Assembly (NCBI RefSeq): GCF_031455195.1
Contig: NZ_JAVDSH010000005.1
Span: forward strand, 345,807-409,806
Length of the DNA: 64,000 bases
DNA from: Arthrobacter nitroguajacolicus_D
GTDB lineage: Bacteria; Actinomycetota; Actinomycetes; Actinomycetales; Micrococcaceae
Direction of reading: 5' to 3'
Made by a program: the position numbers and the translations under genes. Below the pieces are notes generated by a model. The model did no database searches. It was not told the origin of the DNA and saw only the letters and a program-made list of their open reading frames with translations. This document shows, in pieces, positions 7,490 to 16,508 of the stretch. The first letter of the stretch is position 1, and the number at the start of each line of letters is the position of its first letter.

Positions 7490-8727
7490 CGGCGCTTCTC
7501 CCGCGGCCCTGCCGGGTAGCCGCCGCGGCGGCTGGCGATGATGATCACCAGCGCGATGGCAGTGGGAATGGCCGCGGCAAACGGGACAAGTTGGGCTCCG
7601 ACGCTGGTGAGGGCGAAGGCTCCATAGACCGCTCCGACGGCGATGCCCAATTGGATGGTCACCACGGTGAGGCCGTTGGCAGCATCTTTGTGGTCCCCAC
7701 CTGCGCGGAGAATCGCCGCCTGGTTGTAGATACCCACCGCACCGAACGCGATTCCCCACAAAGTCATGAGGCCAAACGCGCCCACCCAGGTGCCTCCCAG
7801 TGCCGGGAGCAGTGCGAATGCAAGCGTCAGCAGTCCGACGGCGGCAATCACCGAGCGGCGTGGCCACGAGTCAGCTGTCATGCCGGCAATCCAGATACCC
7901 ACCAGGCTGGCGACTCCCACGACGGAGAGGGAAAGGCTGGTGGCGGATTCCGGCAGTCCGGAGGCCAGGAGGAACGGGGCAACGTAGGTGAAGAGTGTGA
8001 AGTGGGCCAGCAGCAGGAGGGGCCATGCGATGGCGATGGCGACGACGCCGGGCAGTTTCATGGCTGCCCGCAATGACGGAGCTTTCTGGCTGGCGTGGTC
8101 GTGGGCCCCCGGAAGAAGACAGAGAGCCAGCACCGCCAGCAGGACACCCACTCCGGCCAGGACCAGGAAAGAAGCACGCCAGGTCATCAGCGAGCCCATC
8201 AAAGTGCCAATGGGAGCGCCGACAGCCAGGGCGATGCTGTTGCCGCTGAAGACCACGGCCATGGCCTTGCCAACGGAGTGCGCGGGAACGATGCGCGCCA
8301 CATAGGGGGCCATGCTGGACCACAGCATGCCATGCGCGATGCCACCAAGGAGCCTCGCCCCGATCGCCCATCCCAGGGTGGGGCTCAACGCCAAGAGCAC
8401 ATTGCTCAGGGCGAAGGCCAGTACGGTGGCGATCAGCAGGGTCTTCCGGGGAACCCTTCCGGCCAAGAACCGGGAAAGCGGCAAGGCCGTGAAGACGATG
8501 ATGGCCGCGTACACAGCTGTGAGGGAACCCACGGCGGACTCGTCAACGCCCAAGTCGCGGCTGATTTGGGGGAGCAAACCCGAGGGCAGGAGTTCGGTGG
8601 TCACCGCCGTGAAGCCGGCTGCCGCGAGCACTAGAAGGCCACCCCACGGGATCTTCTTGGGCTGCTGCCTTTCCACGGCCGGCGTTTTGGGCGTTTGCGG
8701 TTGGACGACCACAGGGTCTTGCTTCAA
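7486..8727 (-). CDS. MFS transporter (DHA1-type exporter)
   Basis: A 413-residue major facilitator with 12 predicted helices. The first helices contain FTAVTTELLPSGLLPQI and a loop 2-3 motif of the type found in the AraJ/sugar-efflux and drug-efflux branch. I chose TTG 8727 because GAGGAG lies 6 bp upstream and the protein then begins just before the first membrane helix; an ATG at 8910 would add 61 residues of Arg-rich, non-conserved sequence. It is divergent from the glutamine amidotransferase gene at 8885. A hydrophilic 20-residue N-terminal tail precedes helix 1. Substrate unknown. Confidence 0.8.
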   Translation of the reverse strand: MKQDPVVVQPQTPKTPAVERQQPKKIPWGGLLVLAAAGFTAVTTELLPSGLLPQISRDLGVDESAVGSLTAVYAAIIVFTALPLSRFLAGRVPRKTLLIATVLAFALSNVLLALSPTLGWAIGARLLGGIAHGMLWSSMAPYVARIVPAHSVGKAMAVVFSGNSIALAVGAPIGTLMGSLMTWRASFLVLAGVGVLLAVLALCLLPGAHDHASQKAPSLRAAMKLPGVVAIAIAWPLLLLAHFTLFTYVAPFLLASGLPESATSLSLSVVGVASLVGIWIAGMTADSWPRRSVIAAVGLLTLAFALLPALGGTWVGAFGLMTLWGIAFGAVGIYNQAAILRAGGDHKDAANGLTVVTIQLGIAVGAVYGAFALTSVGAQLVPFAAAIPTAIALVIIIASRRGGYPAGPREKRR

Positions 8728-8884
8728 AAATTGCTCCTCGGGGATGGGCCGTGCTGGGGTGCTGTTCACAGGGGGTTGGGTCAACCCTATGCAGCCAAAG
8801 CGAACTGAGGGAGTCTCTGCCAGAAACCCCCTCCTTCCAGCAACACACTTTGTCCGCCAGCCATTCCTCGCGCAGACTGGCCTT

Positions 8885-9616
8885 GTGAAGCCCTTTCTCT
8901 TGCTGGCCACCCGCGCCGAAGATGCCGCAGCCGAAGACGAGTATCAGGCCTACCTCCGATACTGCGGCCTGAAACCTGAAGAACTGGTCCGTTTGCGGTT
9001 GGAATCCGAGCCATTGCCGCCCCTTGAACTGTCCGACTATTCGGGCGTGATCGTCGGTGGCAGTCCTTATACGTCCAGCGATCCGATGGACGAGAAGGAC
9101 CCAGCCCAGATTCGGGTTGAGGCGGAACTCTCAGCACTCCTGGACCGGATCGTGGCCGAGGACTTCCCGTTCCTGGGTGCCTGCTACGGTGTCGGCACCC
9201 TGGGCGTGCACCAGGGCGCCGTCATCGATCGCCGTTTCGGTGAACCTGTGGGACCCACGGAGATCAAGCTCACTGCTGAGGGGGAGCGCGATCCCATGCT
9301 GCGGGGCGTCCCACACATTTTCGACGCGTTTGTGGGTCACAAAGAAGCGTGCAGCAAACTGCCTGCCCACGCGGTTCTGTTGGCGAGCTCGGCGTCATGC
9401 CCGGTGCACATGTTCCGGATCAAGAACAACCTCTACGCCACGCAATTCCACCCCGAGCTCGACGCCGACGGCCTCATCACCCGCATCAACATCTACAAGA
9501 ACTCCGGCTACTTCCCGCCGCACACAGCGGACGAACTCATCGAAACGGCCCGGAGCTCATCGGTGACGGAGCCCATGCGTGTCCTGCGGAACTTCACGGA
9601 GCTCTACGCCCGCTAA
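8885..9616 (+). CDS. Class I glutamine amidotransferase-like protein
   Basis: A 243-residue free-standing GATase domain of the GMP-synthase-like group. The nucleophile elbow is GACYGVG (cysteine after 'FPFL'), the histidine is in QFHPELD, and VIVGGSPY provides the oxyanion strand. Such single-domain proteins hydrolyse gamma-glutamyl bonds or supply ammonia to an unknown partner. The start GTG 8885 gives VKPFLLL, the usual beginning of the fold; in-frame sequence further upstream runs through the divergent MFS promoter and is not conserved. No synthetase partner is adjacent, so the acceptor is unknown. Confidence 0.75.
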   Translation: MKPFLLLATRAEDAAAEDEYQAYLRYCGLKPEELVRLRLESEPLPPLELSDYSGVIVGGSPYTSSDPMDEKDPAQIRVEAELSALLDRIVAEDFPFLGACYGVGTLGVHQGAVIDRRFGEPVGPTEIKLTAEGERDPMLRGVPHIFDAFVGHKEACSKLPAHAVLLASSASCPVHMFRIKNNLYATQFHPELDADGLITRINIYKNSGYFPPHTADELIETARSSSVTEPMRVLRNFTELYAR

Positions 9617-9622
9617 CCCCTC

Positions 9623-9832
9623 CGTTGTGGGGCCTGCTTTGCGTGCTTGGGCCATGGGTTGCCGCGCAGAGTGGGCCTCGCATCGTGGGGTGGGTGTGTT
9701 GTGAGGCCCATTGTGCAGGGTTTGGCGTGCGTGTTGGGTGTAGAGCGGGCCTCGCAACGTGGGGTGGGTGTGTTGTGGGGCCTATTGTGCAGGGTTTGGC
9801 GTGCGTGTCGGGTGTAGAGCGGGCCTGGCAAC
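9623..9832. repeat. Family 1 palindrome, tandemly amplified (three units)
   Basis: Three units lie between convergent genes. The first (9623-9685) is a 21-bp-arm imperfect hairpin with GGGGCC and TTTGCG in the left arm and CGCAGAG and GGGCCTCGC in the right. It is followed by two near-identical 74-bp copies (9685-9758 and 9759-9832) that differ at only a few bases. The same arms occur singly at 22514-22576 and 34045-34107. Confidence 0.75.
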
Positions 9833-9833
9833 G

Positions 9834-9870
9834 CAAACGCCCGACGGCGGTAGTCGCCGTCGAGCGTTTG
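9834..9870. terminator. Hairpin terminator for the FAD dehydrogenase operon
   Basis: A 16-bp stem with one mismatch (9834-9849, loop GTAGT, 9855-9870; arms CAAACGC...GACGGCG). It lies 20 bp past the stop codon of the minus-strand FAD dehydrogenase. Confidence 0.65.
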
Positions 9871-9890
9871 TGTCCCCCCCCAAGGTGCGG

Positions 9891-11519
9891 CTACTGGGGT
9901 CGGGCCGCGAGATCTTCCCCAACAGCGAAGGCCCGCGTGATCGCAGACCCCAGGGTTGCCCCACCGCCCGGATAGTTGTTCCGGAAGACACCGGCCGAGA
10001 CGTTGCCCGCAGCGTAGAGCCCTGGAATCGCTTGCTGCCGATGGTCCAGCACGCGCCCGTTGAAGTCCGTGGCCAGCCCGCCGGATGTCCCCAGCACGCC
10101 GGCATGGATGGGTACGGCGTAGAACGGAGCCGTGAGCAAAGGCGCCAGGCAAGGATTGGGCGTGTTGCCGGCGTCGCCCAGGAAGCGGTCCTGTGGTGTC
10201 GCTCCCCGCCCAAATTCGGTGTCCACTCCCACGGCCGCGTCGGCGTTGAACCGAGCAACCGTCGACTCCAGACCGGCCGAATTGATGCCCACCTCCTTGG
10301 CCAGCAGCTCCAGGCTCGGCGCGGACACCATCCATTCAGCGGGTTCGCCGGGCAGAGACCCCGCCACCGGGTACTTGGCGCGATAGTCCGCATCGAACAC
10401 CAACCACGCGGGATTGTTTTGCTGCCTGCCCGTGTGCGGATTGATGGACGCGAACACCCGGCTGGCATCGTGATAATTCAACGCCTCGTTCACGAAGCGC
10501 TTTCCGTCGCTGTTCACAGTGATGGAACCCGGAAGCGTCATTTCCACGTTCCCCATGCGGCCCGAACGCCGGCCGTCGTACTGATGGGCCGCCGTCGAAA
10601 TAACCGGGACACCCCACACAGCCGACATGTCCTCCACAGCCGCACCGACCTTCAGCCCAAGTTCCAGGCCGTCGCCCTCATTGGATGGGGCACTGATCGG
10701 CGTCACAGGATACGGAAGTAAAGCGGAACGGAGCCGCGGGTTCCATTCGAAGCCGCCGGAAGCAAGCACGACGGCGGTTGCTGCCAAGGGGGCCTGGGCG
10801 GCGGTACCGCCCAGGGTCACCAGCCACCCGGTCCCGGTGCGCGACAACTCCTCCACAGGGCACGACACCACGATGTGGACCCCGCGGTCCAACGCGCTCG
10901 CAACCAGGCTTCCCACCAGTGCCCCGCCCATGGTTCGGATGCCCGTGGATGCGCGGTGCTCGAGGAGCGAAGGGTCGGCTGCGCGGCCGTTGAGTTCGTC
11001 CCGCTCGGTCATGGTGAGCAACGGAAAGTACGACGACGGCCGGATCAACTCCGCCAAGCCCGGGTACTCCTGGGGGTCGAACGCGTTGTTGTCCAAGCCC
11101 CTGCCGCCGTTCGCGGCACCTTTCCACTCCATGTGGTAATCGGGGCGGGCGATGGGAACCATGGAGACTCTGGTGTTCGTGTTGAGGAACTCCACGGCTC
11201 GCGGCGCAGTGGAGACGTACCAGTCGATTTCCCCGGCCGTCATCACGTGGCCAGCCGCCTCTGAGAGGTAAGCAACGCCGTCGGCATGGCTGTCCTGGTA
11301 CCCGGCCGCCTTGGCGAGGTGATTGTTGGGCGCCCACATGACGCCGCCGCCTGCCGCCGTCGTACCGCCCAAGAGCGAAGCCTTTTCAACAACAAGGACG
11401 CCTAATCCGGCGTCGGCCGCGCGGACGGCGGCGACCAGCCCTGCCGCGCCACTGCCCATAATCACGACGTCGTAACTTGGGTTGAGTTGGCCGGTTTCAG
11501 TGGGAATGGGGGTACTCAT
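9891..11519 (-). CDS. FAD-dependent dehydrogenase (fumarate reductase/ketosteroid-dehydrogenase type)
   Basis: A 542-residue flavoprotein of the family that includes flavocytochrome fumarate reductases and 3-ketosteroid delta-1 dehydrogenases. Residues 17-46 form the dinucleotide fold (VVIMGSGAAG, then VVVEKA), LLGGTTAAGGG follows, and the C-terminus has IPGLYAAGN and NYPGGGATLGSA, which close the FAD site. Such enzymes insert or remove C-C double bonds next to a carbonyl or carboxylate. It overlaps the upstream alcohol dehydrogenase gene by 4 bp (11516-11519). A paralogue lies at the other end of the locus (20757-22520). The substrate is not evident; a ring-containing ketone or acid is an inference. 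Confidence 0.85.
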   Translation of the reverse strand: MSTPIPTETGQLNPSYDVVIMGSGAAGLVAAVRAADAGLGVLVVEKASLLGGTTAAGGGVMWAPNNHLAKAAGYQDSHADGVAYLSEAAGHVMTAGEIDWYVSTAPRAVEFLNTNTRVSMVPIARPDYHMEWKGAANGGRGLDNNAFDPQEYPGLAELIRPSSYFPLLTMTERDELNGRAADPSLLEHRASTGIRTMGGALVGSLVASALDRGVHIVVSCPVEELSRTGTGWLVTLGGTAAQAPLAATAVVLASGGFEWNPRLRSALLPYPVTPISAPSNEGDGLELGLKVGAAVEDMSAVWGVPVISTAAHQYDGRRSGRMGNVEMTLPGSITVNSDGKRFVNEALNYHDASRVFASINPHTGRQQNNPAWLVFDADYRAKYPVAGSLPGEPAEWMVSAPSLELLAKEVGINSAGLESTVARFNADAAVGVDTEFGRGATPQDRFLGDAGNTPNPCLAPLLTAPFYAVPIHAGVLGTSGGLATDFNGRVLDHRQQAIPGLYAAGNVSAGVFRNNYPGGGATLGSAITRAFAVGEDLAARPQ

Positions 11520-12565
11520 GCGACACCCGCCGCCGGCATCTCAATGAGGATCTTGCCGATCTTTTCCGTGCGTCCCTGCATGAGGTGGAATGCCTGCTGG
11601 AGATCGGCGAGGGCGAAGCGGTGGGTCATGAGGGCTCGGGCTTTTTCAGGGTGGCGGGACAACAATGCGAGGCCGTCAGGAATGAGGTTCAGGCTCATTC
11701 GGCTGCCCATGATGTCCAATTCCTTGTAGGGGATGTCCTTCATGGAAACGTTGGCCTGCCGTGGCGAGATACCCACTTGGACGATCCTCCCGGCGCTGGC
11801 AACAAGCCTGATCGCGTTTTCCAGCGATGACGGCACGCCCGTTGCCTCCATGACCAGTTGGGGCCCGTAACCGTCGGTCATTGCGTCCAATCGTGGAGCT
11901 TGATGGGCGTCGGGGAACTCCATTCCCGGCGTCACCAAGAGGGTGTCCACGGCCCCAAATTCGATGGCGAGGTCCAATCGGTGCTGCTCGGTATCGGCAC
12001 AGATCACCTTGACGCCGAGCTCCGTCAGGTAGAGCGTGGCCAGCAAACCAACGGGCCCGCTTCCCAGCACCAATGCTGTTTCCCCGGCCTCTGGCCTGCC
12101 CCGGTTCACCGCCTGCATGGCGATGGAAGCAGGTTCGCCCATGGCTGCGATGTCCAGCGGAAGTTCGTCCGGCACTGGGTGGAGTTTATCCAGGGGGACG
12201 CTGATCAGTTCAGTGAGCGCACCATCCGAGTAACAACCCAGGCAGCCGACATTCTGGCAGACGTTATACCGACCGCTCAGGCAGGGTCGGCACTGGCCGC
12301 AGGAGATGATGGGGTTCACCGCAACGCGGTCTCCCATCGCGAAGCCTGGGGTGTTCCCTGTGGCAATGGCTTCGACGATTCCGGAGAATTCGTGCCCCTG
12401 GATCAGCGGCAACTCTGTGGGGTAGTCGTCCTCCCAGATGTGGAGATCGGTGCCGCAGAGCGTGACGTTGTGGACTCGCACCAGGGCATGGCCGGGCTCC
12501 AGGGCGGGTTCAGGGGATTCCCGGAATTCAATCGTTTCCCGGGAGACTGTGACTGCTGACAGCAT
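11516..12565 (-). CDS. Zinc-dependent alcohol dehydrogenase (sorbitol/threonine dehydrogenase type)
   Basis: A 349-residue medium-chain dehydrogenase. C37, H58 and E59 (GHEFSG) supply the catalytic zinc; C89, C92, C95 and C103 bind the structural zinc. The NAD fold is LVLGSGPVGLL followed by an acidic residue (ADTE), which favours NAD over NADP. It oxidises a secondary alcohol to a ketone. It starts 9 bp downstream of the YciI gene and overlaps the FAD dehydrogenase by 4 bp, so the three form one minus-strand operon in which an alcohol would be oxidised to a ketone and then desaturated (inference). Confidence 0.88.
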   Translation of the reverse strand: MLSAVTVSRETIEFRESPEPALEPGHALVRVHNVTLCGTDLHIWEDDYPTELPLIQGHEFSGIVEAIATGNTPGFAMGDRVAVNPIISCGQCRPCLSGRYNVCQNVGCLGCYSDGALTELISVPLDKLHPVPDELPLDIAAMGEPASIAMQAVNRGRPEAGETALVLGSGPVGLLATLYLTELGVKVICADTEQHRLDLAIEFGAVDTLLVTPGMEFPDAHQAPRLDAMTDGYGPQLVMEATGVPSSLENAIRLVASAGRIVQVGISPRQANVSMKDIPYKELDIMGSRMSLNLIPDGLALLSRHPEKARALMTHRFALADLQQAFHLMQGRTEKIGKILIEMPAAGVA

Positions 12566-12574
12566 GTGGGAACC

Positions 12575-12907
12575 TCAGTTCCTGCCGGCCGGCTGTACGG
12601 CGGGCTGTACCGCCGGCTGTACGGCGTCGGCGCCGAAGAAGATGTTCCACTGCCGAACCGTGCGCTCATCAATGAGCCCTGCTTCGTGGAATGGGTCCTG
12701 GTCCATAAGGGATTCGACGTCTGCCTTGGAATCACCCGCGATGATCAGCAGGGCGCCCGGAGCTTCCTCCGGTCCGAAGGGTCCGCTTTTCAGGAGACGG
12801 CCGTTTTGGAACTGGGCTTTGAGGAACTCCACGTGGACTGGCCGGACGACGTCCCGTTGGGCGGCCGTGGAATCGGAATAGGAGTAGGTGACGGCAAAAG
12901 TGGCCAT
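12575..12907 (-). CDS. YciI family protein
   Basis: A 110-residue single-domain protein of the YciI/YCII fold, with the family's histidine in VHVEFLKAQF and the PFGPEEAPGALLI strand. YciI proteins are small dimeric enzymes or accessory proteins; some relatives are dehydrochlorinases or muconolactone-isomerase-like. I chose ATG 12907 because GAGGAC is upstream and MATFAVTYSY is the usual beginning; a longer reading from 12946 adds 13 residues. The C-terminus ends in three VQPA repeats encoded by a 12-bp tandem repeat. First gene of the operon with the alcohol and FAD dehydrogenases. Confidence 0.8.
   Translation of the reverse strand: MATFAVTYSYSDSTAAQRDVVRPVHVEFLKAQFQNGRLLKSGPFGPEEAPGALLIIAGDSKADVESLMDQDPFHEAGLIDERTVRQWNIFFGADAVQPAVQPAVQPAGRN
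12591..12626. repeat. Three 12-bp tandem repeats in the YciI tail
   Basis: GGCTGTACGGCG, GGCTGTACCGCC and GGCTGTACGGCG follow each other directly and encode the VQPA repeats at the C-terminus of the YciI protein. Confidence 0.8.
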
Positions 12908-12992
12908 GAGGGTGTCCTCTTCATTGAGTTGATGGGGCTTCCTCAATGGTGGGCAACGTATTAGGCCCTGTCCAATACTTAGTTAGTCAAGA

Positions 12993-13015
12993 ACTATGTA
13001 AAATATCCACATAGT
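12993..13015. promoter_or_regulatory. LysR-type operator candidate
   Basis: A palindrome ACTATGT-N9-ACATAGT with 7-bp perfect arms in a locally AT-rich stretch, about 90 bp upstream of the YciI start and just beyond the end of the LysR gene. It fits the T-N11-A pattern of LysR-type sites. Confidence 0.5.
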
Positions 13016-13029
13016 AGGCACGGGGCAGG

Positions 13030-13926
13030 TCAGGTCGTGGGTGTGGGGAGTACTTTCTCGGCTACCTGAAGGGCGGCCCGGAGCGCGGGCGACACGGCAC
13101 CCGGGTTCCACGCCAGCCCGGAGAACAGCAGGACGTCGTCGCCGTCGAGCGGCAGGAACACGGTTCCGGTTGGCATGATCCCCTCGATCGATTCCGGCAT
13201 GAGGCTGATCCCCACCCCACTGGCCACCAGGGAAAGCGCAGTGTACGGATCCGCAACCTCTTGGCTGATCCTTGGCCGGAAGCCTGCGGCAGCGCAGGCA
13301 GCAAAAGTGACTTCCCGCAGGGTGGACCCCTGCGCGGCCGGCATGGTGATGAAGGGGTCGCCGGCGAGATCCAGCAGTTCCACCGAGGACCGACCTGCAA
13401 GGAGATGATCTGTGGGTACGGTGGCGCCCAAACGCTCAGTAGCTATGCGGCGGGTGGCCAAGGACGGGGCGTCTACGGGCAGGCCGATGAAAGCGAGGTC
13501 CAACGCCCCGTTGCCCAGTTGCTGAAGTGCTTCCTGGGTCAGCAAACCACCACGCAGCGTCACCTCGAGTTGGGGATACTCCTGGCGCAAGGCGCGGGTC
13601 AGCGGCGGGAGCGTGGTGTGGTTCAAAGCCCCGGAGAAGCCGATGGCCAGCTTGCCGTAGACGGTTGCGTTGCCAGCGTTCACGGCCCTCTGCGCCAGGT
13701 CCACTTCCTCAAGGATCCTGCGGGCATGTGGGAGCAGTGAGTGGCCCGCAGTGGTCAGTGTGACGGACCTGGTATTGCGCTCAAAAAGTGGTGCGCCCAG
13801 GCCTTTCTCGAGCTTCTTGATGGTCTGGCTCAGTGGTGATTGTGCCATGCGGAGCCGCTCAGCCGCCCGGCCAAAGTGCAGTTCCTCGGCTACAGCCAGG
13901 AAGGCCTCGATTTGCCGCAGTTCCAC
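13030..13926 (-). CDS. LysR family transcriptional regulator
   Basis: A 298-residue regulator. Residues 1-60 form the winged helix (MELRQIEAFLAVAEELHFGR, then SPLSQTIKKLE), and the rest is a two-lobed effector domain with the usual LAIGFSGA start at about 92. Gene order is regulator, then YciI, alcohol dehydrogenase and FAD dehydrogenase on the same strand, with a 122-bp gap containing a palindrome. It starts 89 bp from the divergent IclR gene, so the two regulators share a promoter region. It probably controls one or both arms of the surrounding catabolic locus; the inducer is unknown. Confidence 0.9.
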   Translation of the reverse strand: MELRQIEAFLAVAEELHFGRAAERLRMAQSPLSQTIKKLEKGLGAPLFERNTRSVTLTTAGHSLLPHARRILEEVDLAQRAVNAGNATVYGKLAIGFSGALNHTTLPPLTRALRQEYPQLEVTLRGGLLTQEALQQLGNGALDLAFIGLPVDAPSLATRRIATERLGATVPTDHLLAGRSSVELLDLAGDPFITMPAAQGSTLREVTFAACAAAGFRPRISQEVADPYTALSLVASGVGISLMPESIEGIMPTGTVFLPLDGDDVLLFSGLAWNPGAVSPALRAALQVAEKVLPTPTT

Positions 13927-14015
13927 AATGCCTCCCAGGTTTTACGGATCCAGTGCAAGGCTATATTGGGTTCTGGTTCCGGGTGAAAGCAGCCGGACGG
14001 TTCAACGGAGGCACC

Positions 14016-14822
14016 ATGGCTAACTCGGCGTCGGGGGAGTCCGTCATTGAGCGCGTCGTGAAGATCATGGATGCGTTTTCCAAGGGTCAGCCGTGGCTAC
14101 CGCTCAAGGAACTCGTCCGGATCACCGGGATGTCCAGCAGCACGGTGCACCGGCTTGCCATGGACCTGGCATCCAATGGCCTCCTTGTACGAAACGAGGC
14201 CGGTGAATTCGGGGTCGGCATGAAGATGTGGGAGCTGGCATCCCGCAGCAATCCGCTTGAGGAATTCAGGCGTCGTGGACTGCCGTTCCTGGAAGGTGTC
14301 CATGCAGCCGTCAGGGAACATGTGTCCTTGTCCATCCCGGATATCGAGTCCAACAGCGTCCTCTACCTGGAACGGTTGGACCGGCACGGGACGGTCATGA
14401 ACCTGGCTGAGGTAGCCGGGCGGTTGGACATCCACACCACGTCCTCAGGAATGGCCATGATGGCGCACATGCCCGGCTGGGTCCAGGATCGGTTCATCGC
14501 CGGGAAGTTGGAAAAGACCACCCCCGCCACTGAGACAGATCCGGCCCGTCTCAGGAGCAACCTTGCCCTCATCCGCGAGCGCGGCTATGCCCGTCTGGTG
14601 GGTGTTCTGGTGGCCGAAAACACTGCCTTTTCGGTGCCTGTGTTTGGCCAGGGCCAGGCAGTCATAGGTGCGATTTCCGTCGTCGTGCCTTCTGTCGACG
14701 AGGATGCCGGGCTGATCCTGCCGGTGTTGGTGGCCGCAGGCCGCGGCCTGTCCAGAACCATGGGTGCTGAGCGCCGGCCTTACGGATCCCGGCCATGGTT
14801 GTCGCAGGCTGGTTCCGCGTAG
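14016..14822 (+). CDS. IclR family transcriptional regulator
   Basis: A 268-residue regulator. Residues about 8-60 are the IclR winged helix (VIERVVKIMDAF, then SSSTVHRLAMDL); residues about 85-255 are the GAF-like effector domain with the terminal SVVVPSV strand. ATG 14016 follows GGAGG at 14007-14011; the in-frame extension to 13833 overlaps the LysR gene and is not conserved. It precedes the transporter and the plus-strand catabolic genes and very likely controls them. The last 20 residues are an Arg/Ser-rich extension beyond the usual fold. Confidence 0.88.
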   Translation: MANSASGESVIERVVKIMDAFSKGQPWLPLKELVRITGMSSSTVHRLAMDLASNGLLVRNEAGEFGVGMKMWELASRSNPLEEFRRRGLPFLEGVHAAVREHVSLSIPDIESNSVLYLERLDRHGTVMNLAEVAGRLDIHTTSSGMAMMAHMPGWVQDRFIAGKLEKTTPATETDPARLRSNLALIRERGYARLVGVLVAENTAFSVPVFGQGQAVIGAISVVVPSVDEDAGLILPVLVAAGRGLSRTMGAERRPYGSRPWLSQAGSA

Positions 14823-15060
14823 TCAAAGGGCGTGTCCCGTTCAACGGGAAGTTCGTCCATGTGGTGTGACCTGGGTCCTACAGTCGATCCCAGAGGAACA
14901 ATCGTCAGTGATCTGGAGCACACATCCGGAGCCGTTATCAACGGCAACATGATGGGCTGCACAACAAAGCGGCAGCCGGCGATCCGGACCTCATCTAATT
15001 CTTTGCCGGGCAAGGCACCATGGCGGTGCCACTTCCCGCGGCACTCAATGAGGAGACAGT

Positions 15061-16434
15061 ATGGGACACGTGCAGCAGCACTCGCCCTCGGATGTAAACG
15101 AACCGGCATCGCCGGTGGGAACAGAGCCGGTTGACCACGTCAAAATGCCCAAGAAGGCAGCACTCGCTTCCTTCCTCGGATCCACCCTGGAGTACTACGA
15201 CTTCTTCATCTACGGCACGGCCGCAGCGCTGATCTTCCCCAAGATCTTCTTCCCGGGAGGCGATCCCGTGGTTGCTTTGCTCGGAGCCATGGCGACGTTC
15301 GGAGTCGGCTACCTGGCCAGGCCGCTGGGCGGGCTCGTGATGAGCCATTACGGTGACAAGATCGGACGCAAGCAGGCGCTGATGGTCACGTTGGTGATCA
15401 TGGGCCTCGCCTCGATCGGTATCGGTTTCCTGCCCACATACGGGCAGATCGGCTACTGGGCAACAGCGTTGTTGTTGGTAGGCCGCCTCGCCCAGGGCTT
15501 CTCCGCAGGTGCCGAATCCGCTGGCGCCTCCACCCTGACCATGGAGCACTCACCGGAAGGTCGCAGGGCTTTCTTCACCAGCTTCGTGATGACCGGCTAC
15601 GCCTCGGGAATGGTGTTGTCCACCATCGTGTTCATCCCGCTCGCAGCCCTGCCCGAAGACCAGCTCCTCAGTTGGGGTTGGCGGGTGCCGTTCTGGCTCT
15701 CGGTTGTGGTGCTGGCTGTGGCGTACTGGATCCGGACCCGTTTGGACGAGCCGCCCGTCTTCGAAGAAATCGTGGAGAACAGCAAGCCCAAAGCCATCCC
15801 CGCCGTCGCCGTCCTCAAGACCCAGTGGCGCGACGTCCTGCGCGTTGGTGTGGTGATGCTGTTCTCCGTCATGCAAACCACCTTCACCGTGTACGCCCTG
15901 GCCTACGCAACCGGACCGGCCGTGGGCATCGACCGCACGCTCATGCTCACTGTGAACGCTGTGACCATCGGCCTCTCGATGGTCACCATCCCGATCTCAG
16001 CCATGATCTCCGACCGTATTGGCCGGAAGAAGGTCCTGCTGGTGGGTGCCCTCGGCTGCGCACTGACCACGGTGGGCTACTTCTGGGCCATCAGCGAGCA
16101 GAACATCGGATTGATCTTCCTCTTCGGATTCCTCAACATGACGGTCTTCTACTCCTGCTGGAACGGCGTGTGGACGGTCTTCTTCCCGGAAATGTTCCCC
16201 GCCGCTGTCCGCTACTCCGGCATGGCGATCGGTAGCCAGATCGGCCTCATCCTGGCCGGATTCGCGCCCGCTATCGCGACGCTGCTGGCCCAGCCCGGGC
16301 CGAACGGTTGGATGCCCGTGGCGGGATTCACCATCCTCTGCCTGGCGGCCTCGGCCATCGCCATCATGACGGCCCGCGAAACCTACAACGTCCCGCTTGA
16401 GGATCTCGGCAAACCGCGCGCGGCCCGCAACTAA
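15061..16434 (+). CDS. MHS-family MFS metabolite:proton symporter
   Basis: A 457-residue permease of the metabolite:H+ symporter branch (TC 2.A.1.6; shikimate, alpha-ketoglutarate and citrate carriers). Signature regions are STLEYYDFFIYG in helix 1 and RPLGGLVMSHYGDKIGRK in loop 2-3. A GAGGAG motif lies 6 bp before ATG 15061. The family imports organic acids, often hydroxylated or ring-containing carboxylates. It leads the plus-strand arm of the catabolic locus. The 238 bp before it (14823-15060) contains no gene and no clear operator, only an unremarkable leader. Confidence 0.9.
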   Translation: MGHVQQHSPSDVNEPASPVGTEPVDHVKMPKKAALASFLGSTLEYYDFFIYGTAAALIFPKIFFPGGDPVVALLGAMATFGVGYLARPLGGLVMSHYGDKIGRKQALMVTLVIMGLASIGIGFLPTYGQIGYWATALLLVGRLAQGFSAGAESAGASTLTMEHSPEGRRAFFTSFVMTGYASGMVLSTIVFIPLAALPEDQLLSWGWRVPFWLSVVVLAVAYWIRTRLDEPPVFEEIVENSKPKAIPAVAVLKTQWRDVLRVGVVMLFSVMQTTFTVYALAYATGPAVGIDRTLMLTVNAVTIGLSMVTIPISAMISDRIGRKKVLLVGALGCALTTVGYFWAISEQNIGLIFLFGFLNMTVFYSCWNGVWTVFFPEMFPAAVRYSGMAIGSQIGLILAGFAPAIATLLAQPGPNGWMPVAGFTILCLAASAIAIMTARETYNVPLEDLGKPRAARN

Positions 16435-16449
16435 CGAACAAACCACGAC

Positions 16450-16477
16450 GCCGGGCGGCACCTTCCAGCCGCCCGGC
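16450..16477 (+). terminator. Hairpin after the MHS transporter
   Basis: GCCGGGCGGC, loop ACCTTCCA, GCCGCCCGGC: a perfect 10-bp stem 15 bp after the transporter stop, without a T-run. It may partly separate transporter expression from the downstream enzymes. Confidence 0.5.
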
Positions 16478-16508
16478 ACCTTGCCCCGGGCACCGGCACC
16501 CGTCCCCG

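Noticed and set aside
9685..9832. Tandem 74-bp units considered as a CRISPR array
   Set aside because: The whole unit repeats, there are no unique spacers and no cas genes; it is an amplified palindrome.
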